Assembly (NCBI GenBank): GCA_963802575.1 | Contig: CAWDJF010000007.1 | Coordinates: 725,892 to 789,891, forward strand | Direction of reading: 5' to 3' | Length of the DNA stretch: 64,000 bases | Source of the DNA: DATFTE01 sp963802575 | GTDB taxonomy: Bacteria > Acidobacteriota > Terriglobia > Terriglobales > Acidobacteriaceae | Shown: positions 51,999 through 59,942 of the stretch, piece by piece | Position numbering within the stretch: the first letter of the stretch is position 1 | How the letters are laid out: each line of letters starts with the position of its first letter | The notes under the pieces: model-generated | What the model was told of the DNA's origin: nothing | The model's database searches: none | The model's input: the letters and a program-made list of their open reading frames with translations, nothing else | Translations under genes and position numbers: made by a program

Positions 51999-52763
51999 AT
52001 GAAGACTCTTAAGCTTGCTCTGCTCTTCCTATTGGGAGCACAATTCTGCGCCGCGCAAGAAATCACCGTGGCCGCCGCCGCCGATCTGCAATTTGCCATG
52101 CAAGACATCGCGGCACAATTTCAGAAGCAGACTGGCAAGAGCGTCAAGATCACATACGGCTCCTCGGGCAACTTCTACCAGCAACTGCAAAACGGCGCGC
52201 CTTTCGACATGTTCTTCTCGGCGAATGTCGATTACGCACGCAAGTTGGATGCGGCCGGACTCACAGAACCGGGAAGCCTGTATCCCTATGCGACGGGGAA
52301 GATCGTGCTGTGGGTGCCCAAGGAATCGAAGATCGATGTCAGCAAGGGCATCGCTTCCCTGCTCGATCCGGCGGTCAAGAAGATTGCCATCGCGAATCCC
52401 GAGCATGCTCCGTACGGACAAGCAGCGGTTTCGGCCTTGAAGAAAGAAGACCTATACGATAAGGTCTCGGGCAAACTAGTGCTGGGCGAAAATATCTCGC
52501 AAGCGGCAACGTTTGTCGCCTCAGGCGCGACCGATGCCGGCATCGTGGCGCTTGCGCTCGCCGTGTCGCCGAATATGAAAGACAAGGGACACTACTTCGA
52601 AATCCCAGCGAACGAATATCCTCCGATCGAGCAGGCGTGCGTCATTTTGAAGTCGGCGAAAGACAAAGAGACGGCACGGAAGTTCTTAGAGTTCATCAAG
52701 ACGCCCGCGGTGGCTGACATCTTCCGCAGCTACGGATTTAGCTCCCCGAGCGCCTTGCGCTAG
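51999..52763 (+). CDS. modA: Molybdate-binding periplasmic protein ModA
   Basis: This 254-aa substrate-binding protein of a molybdate/tungstate ABC importer has signal KTLKLALLFLLGAQFCAA, followed by the ModA motifs ITVAAAADLQFAMQDIA, YGSSGNFYQQLQNGAPFD, FFSANVDYARKL, ANPEHAPYGQAA and GATDAGIVALAL. The start is ATG 51999, two bases after the previous stop. The permease and ATPase genes (modBC) do not follow; instead a TonB receptor lies convergently 15 bases downstream. It may work with that receptor or with ABC components elsewhere. Confidence 0.93.
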   Translation: MKTLKLALLFLLGAQFCAAQEITVAAAADLQFAMQDIAAQFQKQTGKSVKITYGSSGNFYQQLQNGAPFDMFFSANVDYARKLDAAGLTEPGSLYPYATGKIVLWVPKESKIDVSKGIASLLDPAVKKIAIANPEHAPYGQAAVSALKKEDLYDKVSGKLVLGENISQAATFVASGATDAGIVALALAVSPNMKDKGHYFEIPANEYPPIEQACVILKSAKDKETARKFLEFIKTPAVADIFRSYGFSSPSALR

Positions 52764-52778
52764 CTCTGAATATTTCTC

Positions 52779-55700
52779 TTACCACAGCGCCTTCAACCCA
52801 AACTGAATCTGCCGGGCCGTCGTCGATGTGCTCGAGATTGCTCCCGCTGTACCCGAAACTCCCGTGGGCGTGAAGGTAATCAAGTTGGGCAGGTTGAAGT
52901 TTGCGCGATTCAGCAGATTGAAAATCTCGGCACGGAATTGCAAGTTGATACGTTCGTGAATCGAAGTCTCTTTCAGGGCTGAGAAGTCCCATGTCGCCAG
53001 TCCCGGTCCGATGTAAGTATTGCGGCCCAGGTTTCCATAGAAGCCGCTGTTCGCCGGAGGTGCTAGAAACGCCGCCGGATTGAACCACTGGCTGGGCTTG
53101 CCTTCGATCACCGATCCGGTGAAATTGGGATTCAGAAAAGGACGCACGGGATTGCGGGTGTCTCCATTGTTCGACGGGTTGTAGCTGAGCTGCGGTGTGA
53201 ACGGGAATCCTGATTGCGCCGTGAAGATGCTATTGACCGACCATCCGCTGACGAGTTTGTCACTCCAACCCTGCACGCCCCCACCGATTGCCTGTCCGCG
53301 TCCGAAGGGCAGCTTATAGACACCATTGATGACAGCAATCTGCCTCACATCGTAAGTCGCCAGTCCATAGTCCGCGTTCAGATTGAAGGGATTCGATGCT
53401 AGTGCAGGCGATCCCTGAGAGGTCGTGGCGTTCAGCGAGTCTCCGTTATCGAGCGCCTTCGACCAGGTGTAGACGCCGCGCAGCGACAGTCCATGACTGA
53501 AGCGGCGGTTCACATCCAACTGCAGTGCGTTGTAGTTGCTGTTGCCTTTTGAAAACCAAGTCCAGGTGTTCGCGAGGGTTGGATTGGCCTTGGGTGCCCC
53601 GAACGGAATATAGAAACTGCCTTTCGGTACCGGCGCGCCCGCGAGCGGCGCGGGAAAGTTGCTGGGGTACGTCGCCGGACACGGCGATGCCGGACAGATC
53701 GTGGGAAACGGTTCGTTGCCGTCGATGCCGATCAGTTCGTGATAGCCGTGCGATCCGACATAGCCGACCGTCAACGACGTGTTGGGCGAAAGCTCTCGCT
53801 CCAGACGGAACGACCACGAGATCAGCGTGGGCGTGTTCAAGTTGGGCTGCACTCCGCCGGGCACCAGTTTCGCGGTCGCCGGAACGGGCGACAGGCGGAT
53901 CGATGGGGAACGACGCGACTGCAAAAGAGGGGATGCTGTATGTCGGATTGAACGGCGCGTTCTGATCGGTACGGTAACCGAGAGCATCCTGCAAATCGTT
54001 GTACATGCCGAACCCGGCGCGGAAAACCGTCTTGTTGTTGCTCGAGGGACTCCACGCGACGCCGATTCTGGGCTGCGGCAGGAACCTCGCATGGTTTGTG
54101 GTGAAAGTAGAATTCGCCACGCGCGGCAGGGAGGAAATCACTCCAGCGCCGTTGTATGTGTAATTCGCGGCGCGACCGTGAGCTTCGTTCCAGCCCGAAG
54201 AATATTCGTCGCGAAATCCCAGCGAAACCGTCAGATTCGGTTTCACGCGAATCACGTCTTCCGCGTAGGCCGCGGCAAAATACGAACGCCAGTTCAAAGG
54301 CGTCGGCGCCGGGTCATACAAGAAGCTTGAAGTCGTTCCGGCCAAGAAAGTCGTTAAGCTGGTGAAAGTCGCCTGCCCGTACTGGCTGAGCGCCAGCGTC
54401 TCATTCGACTGGAAAGGTTGGAACCACAGGCCGACGCTGATCTGGTGACGTCCGCGGACGAACGTGGCGCGATCTTCCGCCGTGTAGAGGTTGCGCGCCA
54501 CGCGCAGATTGCTGCCGTTGTTGCTGCCCGCGAGTCCAATCTGCGCCTGCGGATTCGACGCCGCGCTGCCGCCCACGACCACTGCGCCCACCTGATGTCC
54601 GAGAAGGAATCCGGAAACCGTCGCAGCGGGAGTGCCCGGCGTGGGCTCTCCATTAAAAAAGTATCCGGCTCGCGAGAAACCGATGCGCGCCACGTTGATC
54701 GTCGAGGAAGAGAACGAATGGGTTTCTTCGACGCTGAAGACTTGCTCGCGGAGCGTGAGCAGATCGGTGCTGTAGGGGTTGAGTGTGGTCGCAGTCGTGT
54801 CGTCTCCGTCATCGATGGTGTAAACCCCAGCCAGCGAGTCGCGCGAAGAGAACACGTGGTCGAGGCGTGCGGTGCCGAAATCTTCGCGGATGGTCTGCAA
54901 GGGGCTGCTGAAGACTTGCGCGATACCGTTGAAATCTGGCGCGCCGGCCGGCGCAATCGGCCACAGATTCAGCAAAGGCTGCACCGCAGGCACCGCTGCT
55001 GCACGCGATGTAGCATCAGGAACGAACGCAGCCGATGTCTGGTGCAAACGCTGGCGCAGTCCTTCGTAGTTGCCGAAGATGAACGTCTTCCCAGCCTTGA
55101 TCGGTCCGCCGAGCGCCGCGCCGAACTGGTTGCGCTGGAATGGAGGCGCTGAACCCTTATCGAAAAAATTGGAGGCGTCCAGTGCGTTGTTCCGCAGATA
55201 TTCGTAGACACCGCCATGAAGCTGATTGGTGCCCGGTTGAGTTGCGATCAACACCTGACCGCCGGGATGCTTGCCGTACTGGGCGCTATAGGAATCGCGC
55301 AGAACGTTGAATTCCTGCACCGCCTCAACGCCGAGCAACTCCCCACTGGCGCCGCCGGGCTGCATGTTGTTTTCAGCCGCACCCGTATACTCGACGCCGT
55401 TCAATAAGAAAAGATTTTGTTGGGGACGATTGCCGGAGACGGCGAAATTATTCCCGGTGGTGGAGTTCGAAACTCCCAGGCCTCCGGTCTTTTGCGACGT
55501 AAAATTGACGATGCCAGGATTCAATGGCAGCAGCAGATCGTAGCTGCGCCCGTTCAGTGGCAGATCTTTCACCTGACGCTCGCCGACCAGTCCAGAGGTG
55601 TCGCTCGTGGTGAGGTTGACGATGGGCACATCTTCGCGGACTTTCACTTCTTCGCTGATCTGTCCAATCTTCAAGCGGACGTTGGCCGTCGCATCCTGAC

Positions 55701-56010
55701 CCAAAACCAGGTGGATTCCCGTACGCACAGCCTCGGCAAATCCATCCTTCTTGACCCGGACCTCATAAGCTCCGAGGGGGACGGCGAAGAACTGGTAGCG
55801 CCCAGCTTGGTCGGTGGTGGTGGTGCGCGCCACGCCCGTGTCCACGTTCTTGGCGGTGACTTCAGCGGCCGCTACGGCCGCCGCCGAGGGGTCGGTCACG
55901 ATGCCTGACAAGGTGGCCGTGGTTTGTGCCTGAGTCACGGCCGAAGCGATGAATAGAAGCGCCAACACGAGGCAGAGATAAACCGGCTGAACACGAAGAG
56001 TCTTACTCAT
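52779..56010 (-). CDS. Oar-like TonB-dependent receptor with one-base frameshift
   Basis: From ATG 56010: signal (RVQPVYLCLVLALLFIASAV), carboxypeptidase-like domain (ATLSGIVTDPSAAAVAAAEV), plug with DLPLNGRSYDLLLPLNPGI and FLLNGVEYTGAAENNMQPGG, then the barrel. At about 53894 the frame shifts after SFPIDP; dropping one C on the coding strand continues as SPVPATAKLVPGGVQPN to a normal C-terminus ending FGLKALW at 52779. The corrected length is 1076 aa, typical of Oar proteins. As written the gene would end at 53446 without the last quarter of the barrel. It faces modA tail-to-tail and is divergent from an HTH-Mop regulator, suggesting molybdate/tungstate-related uptake. Confidence 0.87.
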
Positions 56011-56054
56011 TGCTTCTCCCCAGAAAAGTTTGCTTATTCTCGAAGAGAAAAATT

Positions 56055-56090
56055 GTATACGTAAGACGATTACGTTGTCTAATGTTATAC
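56055..56090. promoter_or_regulatory. Putative operator palindrome between TonB receptor and HTH-Mop regulator
   Basis: A perfect ACGTAA-N5-TTACGT inverted repeat (56059-56075) sits inside a larger imperfect palindrome, GTATACGTAAGAC-N9-GTCTAATGTTATAC. It lies 45 bases upstream of the receptor ATG and 75 bases upstream of the regulator ATG, in an AT-rich region, and is a natural site for divergent control. Confidence 0.5.
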
Positions 56091-56164
56091 GGTTTTAATC
56101 GACTATCAGCTCTCGTGATTCGATTGACGATGCAGAAGGTTCACGATAGGATTCGGCCTTCTTT

Positions 56165-56602
56165 ATGCCGCAGAAACGCAAATCGGAAAAAGCCGCGTCG
56201 CAATCTCTAGTGAAGCTGCGCGAGGCGGCTCTCGAACTCAGCGTCAGTTTTCCCACCATCAAGCAGTGGATTTACCACGGCAAGATCAAGAGCGTTCAGA
56301 CCGCCGGAGGCCATCACCGCATCCCGCAGAGCGAAATCGACCGCTTGCTATACCGCACTCGCGGCAAAACGATTCCCGAGCGCAACTTGGTCATCCGCCG
56401 GGTCAGCGGAAGAAATCAATTAGTCGGACGCATCGATTCCGTGCGCATCAGCGGCCTCATGGCGGAAGTGAAGATCTCCATCGGGGATCAGCAGATTACT
56501 TCCATCATCACCGCCGGGTCTGCCCGCGAAATGAATCTCAAGCCCGGACAAACCGCTGCCGCCCTCATCAAAGCCACCGAAGTCATGATTCTGCGAGTGT
56601 GA
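56165..56602 (+). CDS. MerR-like HTH plus Mop/TOBE domain regulator
   Basis: This 145-aa two-domain protein has residues 15-65 as an excisionase/MerR-type helix-turn-helix (VKLREAALELSVSFPTIKQW, GGHHRIPQSEIDRLL). Residues about 78-145 are a single Mop/TOBE oxyanion-binding domain (RNQLVGRIDSVRISGLMAEV, ITSIITAGSAREMNLKPGQT, ALIKATEVMI). This is a ModE-like logic: an oxyanion or pterin-bound metal controls DNA binding. It is divergent from the TonB receptor whose other neighbour is modA. A tiny ORF follows two bases after its stop. Confidence 0.9.
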   Translation: MPQKRKSEKAASQSLVKLREAALELSVSFPTIKQWIYHGKIKSVQTAGGHHRIPQSEIDRLLYRTRGKTIPERNLVIRRVSGRNQLVGRIDSVRISGLMAEVKISIGDQQITSIITAGSAREMNLKPGQTAAALIKATEVMILRV

Positions 56603-56603
56603 A

Positions 56604-56741
56604 ATGAAACTGCGAAAGTCGCTTGCCACAGCGACTATTCTTCTCTTCTTTGCGGTCAGTACCACCTGCCAGCAAATCAGCGTGCAATTGGAAGACGGAA
56701 AGTCCGTGATCGGCCGCCTATCTAAAAAGATAGCCCGCTAG
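56604..56741 (+). CDS. Tiny secreted or lipoprotein-like peptide (45 aa)
   Basis: ATG 56604 opens a 45-codon frame that starts one base after the regulator stop, so translation is probably coupled. The N-terminus is a typical export signal (KLRKSLATATILLFFAVSTT) followed at once by Cys-Gln-Gln; the box STTC is not a canonical lipobox. The short mature part is polar (QISVQLEDGKSVIGRLSKK). I do not recognise a family. The next 204 bases hold no gene that I can see. Confidence 0.45.
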   Translation: MKLRKSLATATILLFFAVSTTCQQISVQLEDGKSVIGRLSKKIAR

Positions 56742-56945
56742 CCGCCGGGTTAGTGAAGCCTTCGATTCCGCTGGGTCGAAAAGCACCTCTCTTCTGCAAC
56801 CGTGTGATTCGATTGAGCCGCCAACTTTAGTGGGCATGCCTTCATCGCTGGCACGGTGAGTGCATGGGTCAACCTCGTGGCCGGTTGTCGGGACTCGTAC
56901 GAATTCCGAGCCGACTCTCATTCTTCAACTTAGGGAGCACAACCC

Positions 56946-57164
56946 ATGGCGATACCCAACGAACTCCAGTATGTCGGGCACATTTGGTGGGATCCAGGTC
57001 CGGACGGCCCTTATGGACCGCACGTTCCCTGGGAAGTCCAGAAGCAGATCGCAGCCGTCAGCCTCGAAGCCAGAGCCCAGACCTTGAAACTTCAGGGAGA
57101 GGCTTACGCCAAGATTGCCGCGATTGTTGCGGGCGCAAAAGAACAGCAAGGAAACATCCGTTGA
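56946..57164 (+). CDS. 72-aa peptide upstream of radical SAM enzyme (candidate RiPP precursor)
   Basis: ATG 56946 follows AGGGAG with eight bases of spacing. The 72-aa product has an unusual aromatic/Gly-Pro stretch (GHIWWDPGPDGPYGPHVPW, residues 11-29) and then an amphipathic Ala-rich helix (QKQIAAVSLEARAQTLKLQG). There is no signal peptide. It lies 60 bases upstream of a B12-binding radical SAM gene on the same strand. A precursor role is inferred from size, odd composition and position. A core near the N-terminus would be unusual, since most RiPP precursors carry it at the C-terminus. Confidence 0.55.
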   Translation: MAIPNELQYVGHIWWDPGPDGPYGPHVPWEVQKQIAAVSLEARAQTLKLQGEAYAKIAAIVAGAKEQQGNIR

Positions 57165-57224
57165 ACTGATGGCGGCTCTCTAGCGGGCCGCCCTTCTTTC
57201 ATCCACGCTCGTTAAGGAGTCCTT

Positions 57225-58974
57225 ATGTCGACGCACGCTCCTCTGACCGTTCTGAATGGTTCTCCACTGGCTCAATCGCGTGACACCAGCCGTCCCGTCA
57301 TGCTGGTGGGATTCCAGCACCAGGGCAATCTCGGACTGGGCTATCTGGCTTCCACGCTGCGCCAGCACGGGTACGACGTGGTGATCTGTGACTTCGAGGC
57401 CGACGCTGACGCCATCGTAAAGACCGCGCTCGACGCCAATCCGATCATCATCGGATTCTCTTTGATCTTCCAGTTTTATATTCCGCGATTCTCCATGCTG
57501 ATCGACAAGCTGCGCCGCGCCGGAGTCGCTTGCCACTTCACCATGGGCGGACACTTCCCCAGCCTCAGCTGGCGTCAGACACTCGACTTGATCCCGCAAC
57601 TCGACAGCGTGGTGCGCTTTGAAGGCGAATTAACGCTGCTCGAGTTGGCCGATGTGATTGGCACCGGCCGTGACTGGCGCGATTTGCAGGGCATCGCTTT
57701 CCGTCGCGATCAGGAACTCGTCACCACTCCCATGCGCGCATTGGTCGACGACCTCGATCGCTTGCCTTATCCGGAACGCAGTTTCGAGCCGGAGGCCGCT
57801 CTAGGACGCAAAGCGATGCCCTTGCTGGCGAGCCGTGGTTGCGCGCGCACCTGCTCGTTCTGTTCGATTCAGACTTTTTATCGCACCGCGCCCGGCAAAA
57901 TCGTTCGCACCCGCAAGCCCGCCAAAGTCGTCGAAGAGATGCGCATGCTGCACGAAGAGCGCGGCATCAGCATCTTCTTATTTCAGGACGACGACTTCCC
58001 TCTTGTTCGGACCCGTCTGGCGACGCTGGGCCGGCGAGTTCGTCAACGAACTGCATCGCAGTGGATTGCCGAAGCGCGTGATCTGGAAAATGAACTGCCG
58101 CGCCGACGCTGTCGAGCCCGAGATTTTCTCCGCCATGCGGGACGCGGGACTCTACCTTGTTTATATGGGACTCGAATCCGGCAATGAAGAAGGATTGAAG
58201 GTCCTTCACAAACAGATCACTGTTGAACAAAATCGGCGCGCGGTCGAGATGTTGAAAGAGATTGGGCTCATGTTCGAATTCGGATTCATGATGTTCGATC
58301 CTTCGAGCACGCTGGCGTCGATTCGCGAGAACCTGCGCTTCCTGCGCGCCATCGTCGGCGACGGTAGCGCCGCCGCCGTTTTCTGTCGCATGCTTCCTTA
58401 CGACGGCACCGCGATCAAAGACGAGTTAGAGCAGGCAGGGCGCCTGCGCGGAGATGTCATCGCTCCTGATTACGACTTTCTCGATCCCAAGGTCACCGTG
58501 CTCTATCGCACCGTCCGCGAAATCGTCGACGTCTGGGGATGGATCCACGGCTACCGCGCGCTGTCTCCGCAACTCAACTGGACCTGGAACGAGACGGCCA
58601 TCATCGAGCATCTGTTTCCATCTTTGCCGGACTTGCCGCAGTACAAAGAAAATCTACGCCGCATTACCCGGGCCAGCAACCATGTGCTCTTCAGCGTGCT
58701 CGAAGATCTGGTGGAATTTCATGAAACCGGGCAACAGCATGATTGGACCAGCGCCCGGCTTGATCGCCAACGGCAAGGTTTTCTGGCGAATCTTCTTCAG
58801 CTGCGAAACGGATTCATCGAGCGTCACCAGCAAGTGCTGATGCGCGCGCTGCATGCGGAGATGGAAGCATGGCGACAGTGGCTCCTCGGCAAAGGAAAGC
58901 TCTCTTATGAAAAACAACAACGAATCCTCTTGACTCCGACCGGCCTTCTCATGGAAGGCGATTTCGCTCATTGA
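57225..58974 (+). CDS. B12-binding-domain radical SAM protein with one-base frameshift
   Basis: The N-terminal cobalamin-binding Rossmann domain (VMLVGFQHQGNLGLGYLAST, IIIGFSLIFQFYIPRFSML) is followed by the radical SAM cluster motif CxxxCxxC in SRGCARTCSFCSIQTF at about residue 206 and IFLFQDDDF. At 58003-58004 an apparent extra T breaks the frame; without it the protein continues as DFPLFGPVWRRWAGEF, then YMGLESGNEEGLKVL and FGFMMFDPSSTLASI, to 58974 (582 aa). The last about 180 residues form an unusual helical domain (NWTWNETAIIEHLFPSLPDL ... MEAWRQWLLGKGKLSY). Such enzymes methylate or rearrange unactivated carbons in peptides, hopanoids or bacteriochlorophylls. RBS AAGGAG precedes ATG 57225. 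Confidence 0.83.
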
Positions 58975-59350
58975 CCCTGTTTTGGACATTGCTCTGAGGG
59001 ATGTTTCGATTTGCAATAGCACTGCGGAGGGCGTCCTCGATGCAAGAAGTAGCATAGCCCGAGAAGTCATCGACATGTCTTTTTGGGAACTCTTTTATTG
59101 CCTGAATCAGGCCGAGGTTGCCTTCCTGGATCAAGTCCAAGATTGAGATGCCGGTAGACGTCTACCGTTCTGCGATTGGTAGAACCAGGTGAAGATTGCC
59201 TTCGATCAGCCGCCTTTCGGCGAGGTCCCCCCGTTTGCCCGATTGCTCCATTTCTTGAAACATCTGGGCTTCCTCTTCCTTTGTCAGAGGTGGAACGGAG
59301 GCAAGCTCTTGCATATACACATTCACAGCATCGTTTTCGTCGGCGTCCAT
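58949..59350 (-). pseudogene. Truncated sigma-70-like gene with internal TAG
   Basis: ATG 59350, with GGAGGT upstream, starts a sigma-70 region 1.2/2.1-like sequence (NDAVNVYMQELASVPPLTKE, RLIEGNLHLVLPIAER). An in-frame TAG at 59162-59164 falls where sigma factors usually have a Tyr. The same frame continues as TSTGISILDLIQEGNLGLIQ, FSGYATSCIEDALRSAI and then stops at 58949, without regions 3 and 4. It is therefore both interrupted and short: a remnant, or a minimal sigma-like regulator if the TAG is an error. Its 3' end overlaps the radical SAM gene end by 26 bases. Confidence 0.65.
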
Positions 59351-59371
59351 CCGACCTCCGCCAATCAAACA

Positions 59372-59518
59372 CTAAGCGAGAAATAGTATGGCATCCGAGG
59401 TCGATTGGCGAAACCAGGCGTTAGCACAAGTATGCGCCTTCGTTTCGTCTTCGCCGCCGAAGTAGAACTTGAGACCCACGTCAACTCTCAGCAGCTCAGC
59501 ATCACTCACATCATGCAC
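59372..59518 (-). other. Short ORF resembling a beta-barrel C-terminal fragment
   Basis: GTG 59518 to TAG 59372 encodes 48 residues including LLRVDVGLKFYFGGED, reminiscent of the last strand of an outer-membrane porin, then a non-barrel tail. It ends 21 bases before the sigma-like start. It is probably a gene remnant. Confidence 0.25.
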
Positions 59519-59942
59519 ACTAGCTCTGCATGTTTATCAACTTGTCAACACTAGTGTGTCACTTTGAAGTGCTCTATCTCCTTATCCCCTCTCCCGCTTG
59601 ACGGGAGAAGGGAAAGGAGCATGCTCAGAGACACGTGACTAAGGAGTAAACATGTACATGGGTCAGACTCATATGCCTGCTGTTGGATATTGACGTGGAT
59701 TTGGGGTTGGGATTGCGATGTCATGCACGACGAGTCAGTGAGCGATAGTCCGTTGTTCCGCTTCATTTGCTTGGCTTGTTCCATTTTCAGAACACGCCGC
59801 CATTAGTTTTCCAGCAATCGCGGTGATAGCCGTAGAGTGTTGCTTCGACGGGTGGAGACTGTACTGCGGACCATGCACTAGTGCCACATTGGGCTCCCGT
59901 ATCAGTACCGATAGCATTGCTGCAATTCCCAGAAAGGCTGAA
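59519..59942. other. 424-bp gap before the RHS gene
   Basis: I see no convincing gene. It contains one hairpin at 59585-59611 (CCCTCTCCCG-n-CGGGAGAAGGG) and presumably the promoter of the RHS gene. Confidence 0.5.

Noticed and set aside
56742..56945. Cobalamin riboswitch upstream of the B12-radical SAM gene
   Set aside because: I could not find a B12-box-like core or the expected long leader.
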